Notes: generated from the letters alone by a model not told the origin. Numbered from the stretch's first letter, positions 38,019-46,943 are shown. The stretch is 64,000 bases of DNA from AP-15 sp963775875 (GCA_963775875.1 CAVZKP010000026.1:211237-275236), one strand, 5' to 3'. Numbers and translations are program-made.

Positions 38019-38576
38019 ATGAGTTCGCTCGCGGGCCAGCTCCTGGTGGCAATGCCGCAGATGGGCGATCCGCGCTTTGCCCGCTCGGTGATTTATCTGT
38101 GCGCGCACAGCGGCGATGCCGGGGCGATGGGGCTGGTGATCAACAAATTGGTGGGCTCGCTGACCATGGCCGAGCTGTTCGCCCAGCTCGAAATCGAGCC
38201 CGGCAGTCTCGCCGATACCCGCCCGGTGCATTTCGGCGGGCCGGTCGAAATCGGGCGCGGCTTTGTTTTGCACACCGGCGACTATCGCGAGGAGGCGACC
38301 CTGCCGGTCGCCGACAACATCTCGGTCACCGCCACCCTCGAAATCCTGCGCGCGATCGGCAGAGGCGGCGGGCCGCGGCAATGCCTGTTCGCGCTCGGCT
38401 ATGCCGGGTGGGCGCCGGGCCAGCTCGACGCCGAGATCCAGGCCAATGGCTGGCTGTCGGTCGCCGCCGACGAGCAGATCGTGTTCGACCCCGATCACGA
38501 CGGCAAATGGCGCCGCGCGCTGGCCAAGCTCGGGATCGAGCCGTCGACCTTGTCGAGCGACGCCGGCCACGCCTGA
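38019..38576 (+). CDS. YqgE/AlgH family protein
   Basis: 185 residues from ATG 38019, chosen because GGAGGG precedes it and the conserved sequence (LAGQLLVAMPQMGDPRFARSV) starts here. AMGLVINKLVG, VHFGGPVEIGRGFVLH and LFALGYAGWAPGQLDAEI are the family hallmarks. Function in the cell is poorly defined. Divergent from the peroxiredoxin gene by about 250 bases. Confidence 0.94.
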   Translation: MSSLAGQLLVAMPQMGDPRFARSVIYLCAHSGDAGAMGLVINKLVGSLTMAELFAQLEIEPGSLADTRPVHFGGPVEIGRGFVLHTGDYREEATLPVADNISVTATLEILRAIGRGGGPRQCLFALGYAGWAPGQLDAEIQANGWLSVAADEQIVFDPDHDGKWRRALAKLGIEPSTLSSDAGHA

Positions 38577-38602
38577 CCCGCGCCAAACGGAGATGGCCGG
38601 GG

Positions 38603-40138
38603 CTAATTCGCCTCCGGTTTCGCCGGCGGCGGCCGGTCGGGCTGCGGCGCTATGGTGAACACGGCGTAATCGGCGTTGCGAAACACCTCCTTCGCCCCCT
38701 CGACCGCATCGGCGCGGCAAAACTCCAGCCCCGGACAGTCGGAAAAATCGTATTTCCAGTGCGGCGCGGAGTATTTGATCGCGACCGCCGTGACCCCGTA
38801 ACGACGCAGCCACGGCAGCAGATCCGCGGGCGGGCGGTACGGAAATCGGATCGTCGTCCGCTGGGTGAACAGGTGAAAACTGCGATCCATCGTGGCGGCG
38901 AGGATGGCGTCGGCGGGAATGTGGTTGCGGATAAAGGCAAAGGTCTGGCGGGCCGGCGCCGCCGTCGCGCCGAAATCCCAATGGCCCGCGGGCAGCGGAT
39001 CGGGACTGAGCCCAGCCAGCAGCACCGCCGCCGCCGCGGTGCCGATCGGCAGGATCGGCGTATTACGCAGTCGGCCGCGGAGAAGGCCGGCGATCAAGCT
39101 GGCGCCCCTGACCGCGAAGGCGCCGAAAACCAGAAGTTGCGGAAACAGATAGCGCGCGCCCGCATCAAAATCGGGCAATACCAGCAACATCGCGGTGTAA
39201 CAGATGATGAAAACGGCGACCACCATGCCTTTGGCCGCCTCGTAGACGACGCCGCACAGCGCCAGGGCCGCTAATGCGATCAGTACCGCGAGCGCCACTC
39301 TCGGCAGGGCCGACTGCGTCAGCGGGATGGCGAGCGACCAATAAAATTGCCGAATGTTGTCGAGCGGCGTGAAAAACCGATATCTCAGCACCAATCCATA
39401 AGAAAATACCGAGTGGAACATAACGGACTGGGCGAGCCACAGCACCGCGATCGTGGCCACCGGCACGCTCAGCTTCAGCCAGCGCACCCGGCGGTGGACG
39501 ATCAGATCGGCGAGAAACAGCGCCGGCAACAGCGGCGCCGCCGCGGTTCGCATCGCGACCGCCAGGAATATCGCGATCCCCGAGATAATGCCGAACGTAA
39601 ATTCGCTGCCGTTCTTCTCGACCAAGGCCTGCGCCGCCATCAGCGCCAGCACCAGAAAAAATATCGATGGCAGATCGCTGTCGATCGTGTTCACCGACTG
39701 GCGGATTTCGGCGCACAGCGTCATCAGCAATACCGAAACCGATATTTCCAGCACGGTAAATCGCCACCGCCGCATCGCATAGCAGAAAAGCAACAACCCA
39801 GCCAAAAACATGGCCAGTTGAATCATCTTGAATACTATAATATTGATCCCGAATATATTAACCGGCAATGCAAAAATCAACGGTAATAAGGGGGGATAAA
39901 CAAACGGTGTCGTTCTCAGCAGCGGTCGGCCTGGATCGATATATTGAATCACGCCCATCTGTTGCATGGGCGCGTGGTGCACGATGTTCCACGCCTGCTG
40001 CAGATAAACCGCATAATCTTCATTGAACAAATGGCCGTCACTGACGATCGAGTACAGGTAGCAGACGGTGCCGATGACCAGCAGGTACGGGACCGATTCC
40101 AGCAATGCCGCGGCCGACCGCGACCGGAATTTGGGCAT
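38603..40138 (-). CDS. GT39-like multi-spanning membrane glycosyltransferase
   Basis: 511 residues. An early loop after the first membrane helix holds NEDYAVYLQQAWNIVHH, with the acidic pair expected for the lipid-phosphate-sugar site, then 9-11 hydrophobic helices. A soluble C-terminal part (roughly 390-510) contains FIRNHIPADAILAATMDRSFH and ends with a Pro-rich tail. GT39/ArnT-like enzymes transfer a sugar from polyprenyl phosphate outside the cytoplasm. The GT2 gene at 35577 might supply the donor. Codon composition is less GC-rich around 39800-39900. Confidence 0.88.
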   Translation of the reverse strand: MPKFRSRSAAALLESVPYLLVIGTVCYLYSIVSDGHLFNEDYAVYLQQAWNIVHHAPMQQMGVIQYIDPGRPLLRTTPFVYPPLLPLIFALPVNIFGINIIVFKMIQLAMFLAGLLLFCYAMRRWRFTVLEISVSVLLMTLCAEIRQSVNTIDSDLPSIFFLVLALMAAQALVEKNGSEFTFGIISGIAIFLAVAMRTAAAPLLPALFLADLIVHRRVRWLKLSVPVATIAVLWLAQSVMFHSVFSYGLVLRYRFFTPLDNIRQFYWSLAIPLTQSALPRVALAVLIALAALALCGVVYEAAKGMVVAVFIICYTAMLLVLPDFDAGARYLFPQLLVFGAFAVRGASLIAGLLRGRLRNTPILPIGTAAAAVLLAGLSPDPLPAGHWDFGATAAPARQTFAFIRNHIPADAILAATMDRSFHLFTQRTTIRFPYRPPADLLPWLRRYGVTAVAIKYSAPHWKYDFSDCPGLEFCRADAVEGAKEVFRNADYAVFTIAPQPDRPPPAKPEAN

Positions 40139-40274
40139 TTCACCAGCGCCTTGGGTCAGGAGAAATTCACGCAGTCGAGGGTCGCGGCGGCGGGACCGGA
40201 CGATGGCGGGCTACCGCCGGGTTCGCCCGGGATCAGGTCAGATTGACCGAAGTGCTAGTGTTCAGACGAAAATT

Positions 40275-40398
40275 CACTTGCGTAGCCTTCGTCCCCCCGC
40301 GAAAGTGGGGGTGGGCTGGCAAACCAGGTTTTGGTGCTCGGGTTCCCGCTTTCGCGGGAATGACGCAAGAAGGGACCGAGTACCAACTGTCAAATTCG
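40275..40398. repeat. Composite dispersed repeat, copy B
   Basis: Ends CTTGCGT (40275) and ACGCAAG (about 40363) are inverted. Within lie CCCCGCGAAAGTGGGG and CCCGCTTTCGCGGG hairpins. The right part (40340-40398) matches 20458-20514, including the non-palindromic tail AACTGTCAAATTCG. Confidence 0.75.
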
Positions 40399-40536
40399 CA
40401 CCACTGCGTCCAGACGATACCTCGGTCGTCTGGCCTGCTCGTCGGACGCCCGCGCAAGCCACTACGAGTCCCGAGCGGCGTGTCCGACGGTTCCGCGAAC
40501 CCGGTTGCAGTGCAGCGCAATGCCTTTGCTCCTCGT

Positions 40537-40570
40537 CGTCATCACCGGGCTCGTCCCGGTGATCCACGCT
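40537..40570. repeat. REP-like element, copy B
   Basis: GTCATCACCGGGCTCGTCCCGGTGATCCACGC repeats the core of the element at 34789 with a two-base loop change, keeping the CACCGGG / CCCGGTG stem. Confidence 0.8.
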
Positions 40571-40946
40571 CTCTTCGGCACCCTCGATCGAGGTCACATC
40601 GGACTGGCCGGAATCAACGCCTCTGTTCGACTCCGGCCATGACGGCCTCAGGAGAAGCGAGCTATTTCGAATACCCGGTGAACTTGCATACGGACCGTAG
40701 AACCGGACAGCCTGGACCAAATCCGTGCATGACGCGATATTTCGTGCCGTGCACCACCTGAATGCATCTGAACAACTGGAAAATGATGTCGGGATAATGC
40801 TCCGGGCGCATCGGAGAAGGCCGGTTGCCGCGCCGCCGCCGGGCCTGCCGCAACCGGCCTGCCGCAGCCGGGCCGCAAGACGCCCGCTAACCGGACGTTC
40901 CGGTCTAACCGCAGCGGCGGCAAACCTCAGCTTCGCACGACCAGGA

Positions 40947-41141
40947 TTATCGGGTATCGAGCTGGCCCTCGCGAACCAGCCGCTCGTGCCCGTCGGCCGC
41001 GCTCTTGATCCGGTATTGCGGGGTGTTGCCTTCGAGCGGAAGCAGGCGGACGATCGTATAGCGGCCCCGGCTCAGCCGATCGACGCCCGGGTCGGGAGAG
41101 AAATCCACCGCTTGCCCGACGCGGAATTTGTGCTGTGACAT
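40947..41141 (-). CDS. Small conserved hypothetical protein
   Basis: 64 residues from ATG 41141. Compact sequence KFRVGQAVDFSPDPGVDRL followed by YTIVRLLPLEGNTPQYRIKS and HERLVREGQL. The alternation of hydrophobic and charged residues suggests an SH3-like small beta barrel. I have a sense that this small protein recurs in alphaproteobacteria, but no function is known to me. It follows the cold-shock gene on the same strand (78-base gap), so may be co-transcribed. Confidence 0.7.
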   Translation of the reverse strand: MSQHKFRVGQAVDFSPDPGVDRLSRGRYTIVRLLPLEGNTPQYRIKSAADGHERLVREGQLDTR

Positions 41142-41219
41142 ATTGTTCTCCCCGATTTGGTCTCCCGGACCGCCGCGCTGGGCGGCGCCGGCGACCAATG
41201 GCGGCGTTGGCCGCCTGGC

Positions 41220-41426
41220 CTATGCTGCGTGTAGATCGACCGCCGCGATCTTGCCCTGCTGGCCGTGCTCGATCTGGTAGCTGATCTTTTGCCCCTCCCA
41301 CAGGCTGCCGATGCCGGCGCGCTCGACCGCCGAGACATGGACGAACACGTCCTTCGAGCCGTCCTCGGGTGCGATAAAGCCGTAGCCCTTGCGCGCGTCG
41401 AACCATTTAACGGTACCGATATTCAT
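41220..41426 (-). CDS. Cold-shock domain protein
   Basis: 68 residues. A single cold-shock domain with RNP1 (KGYGFIAPEDG) and RNP2 (DVFVHVSAV), opening MNIGTVKWFDAR. Binds single-stranded RNA or DNA, acting as an RNA chaperone. The 300-base upstream region is long enough for a structured 5' leader, as many csp genes have, but I could not identify a specific fold. Confidence 0.95.
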   Translation of the reverse strand: MNIGTVKWFDARKGYGFIAPEDGSKDVFVHVSAVERAGIGSLWEGQKISYQIEHGQQGKIAAVDLHAA

Positions 41427-41732
41427 CGACCAACCTCAATACGGAATTTGCGGTCCGACGCTGCTCGCCGGGCCGGATCGCAGCTCAATTCGGGGAAGCG
41501 CCGTTCGGTTGCCCGCGAGCGCGATGGCTGGAGCCATGCCCTTATCGAAACTCGATTTCTTCAAAATGGGGCCGCCGCGGCGAACCTGCAACCACTCAGC
41601 GGCATGGAGGGCGCGTAGCCGCTTCGCAGCGCCGAAATCCCGGCCGACCCGCGGGCGTCGCTCCGCCTGTACCGACGATGCCCGGCTCGCGTGGCGCTAT
41701 TCGCAACGGCGCCGCGTCAGCCGAACCGCCTT
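41427..41732. other. Spacer upstream of the cold-shock gene
   Basis: 306 bases between the cold-shock gene and the end of the DUF5681 gene (both reverse strand). It must contain the csp promoter and leader; nothing more specific was recognised. Confidence 0.45.
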
Positions 41733-42161
41733 CTACTCGGTATCCGGGATCGGTTCGGTGGCAGGCGGCGATGTGCTGCGGGCGAGCCGGGCCAGTTTCG
41801 CCCGAACCTGCTCGATCGCCTCGTCGGCGGTGACCGAGGCCGTGGGATCGGCGGCTGCCGTCACCGCGCGCGGATCGATTTTGCGCAGGATCTCGAACAA
41901 CAGCTTGGTGGCGGCGAGATCGGCCTTGACCGATTTGTTGACCAGCTGCTCCACCACCAGATCACGCTTGGTCCGCCGCCGCTGCTGACCGTTTTCGGCG
42001 ACGACGACCGGCTCGTCGAGCGCGCGCTCGAGCAGCGTCGCCAGGTTCTTCGAGGCCGGTCGGCGACCGCCTGGGTTCGCGTTATTGCCCTTTTTGAACC
42101 GGGTTTCGACCGGCGGCTTCTTATAGCCGACCGGATAATCGCGCGGACCGTCAACCGGCAA
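41733..42161 (-). CDS. DUF5681 domain protein (phage-type small protein)
   Basis: Up to 142 residues. The N-terminal signature DYPVGYKKPPVETRFKKGNNANPGGRRP, here followed by SKNLATLLERAL, is that of DUF5681, a family found in prophages and genomic islands. A helical C-terminal part follows. No ATG lies in frame; TTG at 42161 is the only candidate, while an out-of-frame ATG at 42174 ends after seven codons, so the 5' end may be damaged. No other phage gene is nearby, so this looks like an orphan. Confidence 0.8.
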   Translation of the reverse strand: MPVDGPRDYPVGYKKPPVETRFKKGNNANPGGRRPASKNLATLLERALDEPVVVAENGQQRRRTKRDLVVEQLVNKSVKADLAATKLLFEILRKIDPRAVTAAADPTASVTADEAIEQVRAKLARLARSTSPPATEPIPDTE

Positions 42162-42310
42162 TCGTCCGCCTCATCGCTGATCCTCTTGGCAAGCGGGGTG
42201 GGGCACCCCAGATTGGCGTCAACCTAGCGTAATTCTCATGGATTGTCAATATCGCAATGTCCTTTCGACCCTTCCCGGCTCGGCCGTTCGGGTTCCCGGC
42301 CCGGCTGGAA

Positions 42311-42340
42311 CAATTCCCGTTTCCCAAACCGCGGGAATTG
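42311..42340. repeat. Inverted repeat CAATTCCCG / CGGGAATTG
   Basis: Perfect 9-bp arms with a 12-base spacer. It shares the AATTCCCG word with the hairpin at 42409. Confidence 0.75.
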
Positions 42341-42408
42341 CCGATAAGCCCTTGCCGCGCCGCCGCTGCTGGCGCCGCCGGCCGGCCCGATCCGGCCTGC
42401 GGCGGGGA

Positions 42409-42442
42409 AATTCCCGGTTATTTTCCCGTTGAACCGGGAATT
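42409..42442. terminator. Hairpin downstream of the lpoA-like gene
   Basis: Perfect 11-bp inverted repeat AATTCCCGGTT / AACCGGGAATT with a 12-base loop, beginning 26 bases after the stop of the lpoA-like gene on the reverse strand. A candidate terminator; the A-rich flank is short. Confidence 0.5.
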
Positions 42443-42468
42443 CGCCCCGATCCCGAGCCGCCCCCGCC

Positions 42469-43757
42469 TCAATAGCCGAGGTCGTGAAAGCTCTGCGGCG
42501 CCGGGTCGACCACGACATTGCCCTGGGGCTCGACCTCGATCACCGCGAGGGCGCGCTGCACCAGCCCGTCCGGGGTGAAGCGGAACAGCCCGTCGACCCC
42601 GCTGAAGCCGTTCGGGTCGAGCAGCGCCTCGCGCGAAAAGGGCGGGCCGTTGGAGCTGCGGGCCAGCACCGCGGCGAGCGCCGCGGCGTCGTAGCCGAGC
42701 GCAGCCAGCCGCGGCGGCTCGCGGCCATAGGTGGCGCGGTAGCGCTGCTCGAAATCGCGCCGCGCCTCGGGCGGCGAGGCGGCGAACCAGCCGCCGTCGA
42801 GCGCCGGCTGGTCGCCGATGTCGGGCACGTCCCACAACCCGCTGCCGAGCAGCCGCGTCGCCTTGGTGTCGAGCCCGGCCGCGGTCAGCGCCCGGGCGAT
42901 GCGCTTCAGCTGGTCGCCGCCCTCGGGCAACAGCAGCGCGTCGAAATCCGGCACCGCCGGCGGCGCCGGCGCGGTTTGATCCGGCGCGGCGGCGGCGTCT
43001 GGCGGGGCGGCGCGCCTGGCGGGGCGGCGCCTGGTGGGGCGGCGCCGGGCAGCAGGCGGCCGATCGCGGCTGCGGCATCGCCGCCGCCCGGATGGTAGAA
43101 TTCGATTTTCGCGGCGGCGCCGCCGGTCGACGACGCGGTGTCGCGCAGCGCATCCGCCATCAGATGGCCGTAGGCGGTATCGGGGGCCAGTGCGGCGAAC
43201 CGGGCGATGCCGCGCTGGCGGGCATAGGCGACCTCGCGCACCACTTCCTGCCGCGGCAGGAAGCCGATCAGAAACGTATTGCCGCCGGCGAGGCCGGTCA
43301 CCGTCGAAAAAGCGATGACGTTGATGTGGGCGTCGTGCGCGATCGGCTTGACCGCTTCGACCTCGGCGGCGAGCAGCGGGCCGAGGATCAGGCTGACCCC
43401 TTCGGCCACCGCCGCACGGGCGGCGTCGGCCGCACCGCCCGGGGTCCCCTTGGTGTCGCGCGGGACCAGGGTCAGCTGGTCGCCGCCGACCTCGAACAGG
43501 GCCAGCTGCGCGGCGTTGAGGATCGCCTGGCCGAGCCCGGCATTGGGCCCCGACAATGGCACCAGCAGGGCGACTTTGGCGGGTCCGGCCGCGGCGACCG
43601 GTTTCGGCGGCGCCGGGGGCGGCGGCGGGCCGTAGGGTGGTTGCGGCGGGGCGACCGGGGCCGCTACCATCGGCGGCGGGACGCAGGAGGCCAGTGCGGC
43701 GACGGCGACGAGGACGACAAAAGGTGAAGCGAACCGGGGGAAACACCAGCGCGGCAC
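42469..43757 (-). CDS. LpoA-like penicillin-binding protein activator lipoprotein, frameshifted
   Basis: Periplasmic lipoprotein with a type 1 substrate-binding fold. The signal peptide ends in lipobox LASC (Cys25), then a Pro-rich linker, then VALLVPLSGPNAGLGQAILNAAQLALFEV and LILGPLLAAEVEAVKPIA. The C-terminal lobe, in another frame, has FDALLLPEGGDQLKRIARALTAAG and LAALGYDAAALAAVLA. The shift comes from two extra bases (GC) in the first unit of a 15-bp repeat at 43000. In related bacteria this gene sits beside rsmI-yraN-gshB, as here. Thought to stimulate peptidoglycan synthases. Confidence 0.88.
43000..43046 (+). repeat. 15-bp tandem repeat (3 copies) with a 2-base insertion
   Basis: Units TGGCGGGGCGGCGCC and TGGTGGGGCGGCGCC are 15 bases; the first unit has GC inserted, making 17. 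The insertion alone accounts for the broken frame of the lpoA-like gene, in which the repeat encodes Pro-Gly-Ala-rich linker. Confidence 0.85.
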
Positions 43758-44689
43758 GGGCGACCTCGGGCGACAGCGGCGAGGGTTGCGAGCCTAGCGG
43801 CGCTCCGACTCCGAGTAAACCCGACCCGGCCGAGCCGTCGGCCGCCGGCGCGGAATTGTCCCCGGGCCTGCATTTGGTGGCGACCCCGATCGGCAATCTC
43901 GGCGATGTCAGTTCGCGGGCGCTCGGCGTGCTGCGCGCCGCCGAGCGGATCTATTGCGAGGATACCCGGATTACCGCCCGGCTGCTCGCCCGCTACCAGA
44001 TCAGGACGCCGCTCGAAACCTACCACGACCACAACGCCGAACAGGTGCGGCCGGCGATTTTGGCGGCGTTGCGCCGCGGCGGGCGGGTGGCGTTGGTCAG
44101 CGACGCCGGAACGCCGCTGGTCTGCGATCCCGGCTACAAGCTGGTCCGTGCGGCGATCGCCGAGGGTCTGCCGGTGACCGCGGCTCCCGGCCCGTCCGCG
44201 GCGCTGACCGCGCTGATCCTCTCCGGCCTACCGCCAGATGCCTTCCTGTTCGCTGGTTTTCTGCCAAAGCCGCAGGCTGCTCGGCGCCAGGCGCTGGCGC
44301 GCTGGGCAACGCTTGCGGCAACCCTGATTTTCTACGAGGCGCCGCCTCGCCTTGCCACTTCCCTGGCCGACCTCAGCGAAATCCTCGGACCCCGGCAGGC
44401 CGCGGTTGCGCGCGAGCTGACCAAGCTGCACGAGGAGGTCCGGCGCGGGCCTCTCGCCGATCTTGCCGGCCATTATCGGCAGGTCGGGCCGCCGCGCGGC
44501 GAGATCGTCATCGTCGTCGGCCCGCCCGAGCCGGCCCTGCCGGACGCGAACGAGGTCGATCGGCGGCTGCGCGCGGTGCTCGGCGAACTCGGCGTGCGCG
44601 ACGCGGCGGCTCAGCTCGCGGCGGAGACCGGCCTGCCGCGCAGCGAGCTCTATCGGCGCGCATTGGCGATCCGGGACCAGCGGCGATGA
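43724..44689 (+). CDS. rsmI: 16S rRNA (cytidine(1402)-2'-O)-methyltransferase
   Basis: SAM-dependent tetrapyrrole-methylase-fold enzyme that 2'-O-methylates C1402 of 16S rRNA. LHLVATPIGNLGDVSSRAL, IYCEDTRITARLLARY, VSDAGTPLVCDPGYKLVR and AAPGPSAALTALILSGLP are diagnostic. GTG at 43724 gives 321 residues with a poorly conserved lead of about 45 residues; a later start is possible. The 5' end overlaps the divergent lpoA-like gene. The stop overlaps yraN by ATGA. Confidence 0.94.
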   Translation: MKRTGGNTSAARATSGDSGEGCEPSGAPTPSKPDPAEPSAAGAELSPGLHLVATPIGNLGDVSSRALGVLRAAERIYCEDTRITARLLARYQIRTPLETYHDHNAEQVRPAILAALRRGGRVALVSDAGTPLVCDPGYKLVRAAIAEGLPVTAAPGPSAALTALILSGLPPDAFLFAGFLPKPQAARRQALARWATLAATLIFYEAPPRLATSLADLSEILGPRQAAVARELTKLHEEVRRGPLADLAGHYRQVGPPRGEIVIVVGPPEPALPDANEVDRRLRAVLGELGVRDAAAQLAAETGLPRSELYRRALAIRDQRR

Positions 44690-45072
44690 GACGCGTCGAA
44701 CATCGCAACATCGTCCGGCGGCGGCGTGCCGAGCGCCGCGGGCGGCTCGCGGAATGGCTCTGCCTATGGCATCTGCGGCTGCGCGGCTGGCGCATTGTCG
44801 CGCGCGGCTGGCGCTGCCCGTCGGGCGAGATCGACATTATCGCCCGGCGCGGCCGGGTGCTCGCGATCATCGAGGTCAAATCGCGCGGCGAAATCGGCGT
44901 GGCGGCGACCGCGCTCGCGCCGCGCCAGCGCCGCCGCATCGCGCGTGCCGCCGAAGCCTTCTTGGGAGCCCGGCCCGACCTCGCCGGGCTCGACCTCCGA
45001 TTCGATGTGATGCTGGTCGCCCGGCGTCGCCTGCCGCGCCATTGGCACGACGCCTGGCGCGCCGGCGAATAG
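44686..45072 (+). CDS. yraN: YraN (UPF0102) family nuclease-like protein
   Basis: 128 residues, translationally coupled to rsmI. The PD-(D/E)xK-type core is seen as CPSGEIDIIARRG followed by LAIIEVKSRGEIG (Asp...Glu-x-Lys). Then RRRIARAAEAFLG and LRFDVMLV. A family of putative nucleases or Holliday-junction-associated proteins; the role is not established. The N-terminus is unusually Arg-rich. Confidence 0.92.
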   Translation: MRRVEHRNIVRRRRAERRGRLAEWLCLWHLRLRGWRIVARGWRCPSGEIDIIARRGRVLAIIEVKSRGEIGVAATALAPRQRRRIARAAEAFLGARPDLAGLDLRFDVMLVARRRLPRHWHDAWRAGE

Positions 45073-45276
45073 TGGCGTCTGGTCGCAACCGGTCCGCCTC
45101 CTCTCGCTGGCAACTCCTTGCCAGAGCATCAGATTCGATCGGGTCCTCGAGGCGCCGGCCATCCGATCAACCGCAGCGGCGTGGCTGTCGTCGGGATCGC
45201 CATCGGCCTCGCCATTGGAAATGGCTGCGATTTATCGGAAAATCCGGCCGGACACATTGGTGCCGGGGGGTGATCG

Positions 45277-45981
45277 GTGTCGAATTTCCGCCTTGTCCTG
45301 TGGCTTGCGCTGAGTCTCGGGCTGACCCCCGCCCTCGGCGGCTGCGCGTTGGCCATCGTCGGCGGGCTCGCAGCCGCCGGCGGGGCGGGCTACGCCGCCG
45401 ATCAGGAGCGCGGGGTCAAGGGCACGGCCAACGATTTTGCGCTCAAGACCGACATTCAGAGCGCGTGGATTCAGACTGACCCGCAGATGCAGGCGGATCT
45501 CAACGTGACCGTCTATGAGGGTAGGACCTTGTTGACCGGCACCGCCCCTACGCCGGAGATGAAGGCCCAGGCCCAGGAAGTCGCCAGCCGGGTGCCGGGA
45601 GTCCGCGCGGTCTATAACGAGATCGAGGTGGCGCCGCCCGAAGGCGCCTGGAACTCTGCCAAGGACGCCTGGATCACTTCACGGGTGAAATCGGACCTCG
45701 TCTTCGACAGCCATGTTCGCTCGGTCAATTACACGGTCGAGACGGTCGACCGTTCGGTCTATTTGATCGGCTCGGCCCGCAGCCAGGCCGAACTCGACAG
45801 CGCGACCAACACGGCGCGATACGTTCCGGGCGTGAAGCGGGTGGTCTCCTATGTCGAGATCCGTCCGGGCTCGCCGCCGGGCTCGCCGCCGCCAGGGCCC
45901 TATCCATCCGCCGGAAGCGAACCTGGCCCAGATATGCCTGCCGCTGCGCCGACGACCCCGGTCGAGGTTCAGAAGCTGTGA
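45277..45981 (+). CDS. BON-domain lipoprotein
   Basis: 234 residues from GTG 45277. A signal peptide with lipobox LGGC is followed by two BON domains: residues about 55-118 (VYEGRTLLTGTAPTPEMKAQ) and about 120-195 (DRSVYLIGSARSQAELDSAT). A disordered Pro/Gly-rich tail ends the protein. BON proteins (OsmY, DolP types) bind membranes and protect the envelope. It lies between yraN and a SirB1-like gene. Confidence 0.92.
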   Translation: MSNFRLVLWLALSLGLTPALGGCALAIVGGLAAAGGAGYAADQERGVKGTANDFALKTDIQSAWIQTDPQMQADLNVTVYEGRTLLTGTAPTPEMKAQAQEVASRVPGVRAVYNEIEVAPPEGAWNSAKDAWITSRVKSDLVFDSHVRSVNYTVETVDRSVYLIGSARSQAELDSATNTARYVPGVKRVVSYVEIRPGSPPGSPPPGPYPSAGSEPGPDMPAAAPTTPVEVQKL

Positions 45982-46094
45982 ATGTCGGGTCCCGTTCGCC
46001 GGAGCGGCGCCGGGGCTCTTGAGAGTGGACAGCTAACGGTCCGAAAAATATTGTTCGGTTCCAATCGCCCCTTCGACGATCAGCGATCCGCAAT

Positions 46095-46943
46095 ATGAAC
46101 GAGCCGCCTGAACGTCCCGATCCCGAGAGTTGCGTGCGCTTTCTGCGCGAGCTGGGCGCCTCGGAAGGGCGCGAGCTGCCGATCGCCGAGGCGGCGCTGG
46201 TCCTGGCTTCGTTCGAGCGCCAGCGCGTCGACTTCGCCCGCTACCGCGATCATCTGCGGCTGATCGCCCGCGATGTCGCGCGCCATCCCGGGGCATCGGG
46301 CGATCTTGCCGGCCGGGCCCGTGCGCTCAACGAAATCATCCTGTTGAAGTACGGCTATTCCGGCGACGAGCTAACCTACGATGATCTGCAGAACGCCAAT
46401 CTGATGCGGGTGATCGACCGGCGGAAGGGGCTGCCGGTGGTGCTCGGGATCCTGTTCATCGACGCCGCCCGGGCGCAGGGCTGGGAAGCGGCCGGGCTCG
46501 CCTTTCCCGGCCATTTTCTGATCCGCCTCTCCGACCGGGCGGAGCGGCTGATCCTCGATCCTTTCCACAGCGGCCAAGTCTGCGGCGCGGCTGAGCTGCG
46601 CGAGCTGCTGAAGGCGGTCATCGGCGGCGACAGCGAGCTGACGCCGGATTTTTATGCGCCGGTCTCCGACCGTGATGTGCTGTTGCGTCTGCAAAACAAC
46701 CTCAAATCGCGGCTATTGCAGGAGCAGCGCCACGAGCGGGCGCTCAAAATCGTCGAGACGATGCTGATGCTGGCCCCCGACCTTGCCGATCTATGGCGCG
46801 AAGCCGGCATCCTGCACCGCCATCTCGGCAATCTGCGAGCCGCCGCCGCCGCGTTCGAGCAATATATCATTCGCGCCCCCGACGACATGGCGCGCCATCA
46901 GGCTGCGGCGATCCTGCAGCAGCTGCGCGCGCAATTGAACTGA
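46095..46943 (+). CDS. SirB1 family protein (transglutaminase-like with TPR region)
   Basis: 282 residues. The transglutaminase-like core includes YDDLQNANLMRVIDRRKGLPVVLGILFID and GLAFPGHFLIRL, with His and Asp expected for the fold but no obvious catalytic Cys. The C-terminal third (KSRLLQEQRHERALKIVETM, AGILHRHLGNLRAAAAAFEQYI) forms two TPR-like helical hairpins. The widespread family is linked to protein interaction rather than a proven enzyme activity. Confidence 0.9.
   Translation: MNEPPERPDPESCVRFLRELGASEGRELPIAEAALVLASFERQRVDFARYRDHLRLIARDVARHPGASGDLAGRARALNEIILLKYGYSGDELTYDDLQNANLMRVIDRRKGLPVVLGILFIDAARAQGWEAAGLAFPGHFLIRLSDRAERLILDPFHSGQVCGAAELRELLKAVIGGDSELTPDFYAPVSDRDVLLRLQNNLKSRLLQEQRHERALKIVETMLMLAPDLADLWREAGILHRHLGNLRAAAAAFEQYIIRAPDDMARHQAAAILQQLRAQLN

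Larger units (their letters stand above)
40139..40946. other. Repeat-rich spacer without a convincing gene
   Basis: About 800 bases. The left half holds a composite dispersed repeat (40275-40398) and a REP-like palindrome (40537-40570). The right half has several short ORFs on both strands, none with a start, codon usage and length that convince me. A short reverse-strand frame near 40665-40815 is the best of them. Confidence 0.55.
42162..42468. other. Spacer with clustered inverted repeats
   Basis: 307 bases between the lpoA-like gene and DUF5681 (both reverse strand). It contains at least two strong inverted repeats built on the word AATTCCCG and several further partial copies. No ORF is convincing. 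Confidence 0.6.

Noticed and set aside
40648..40923. Short overlapping reverse-strand ORFs in the repeat-rich spacer
   Set aside because: Two frames compete, neither has a ribosome site or recognisable sequence, and repeats lie close by.
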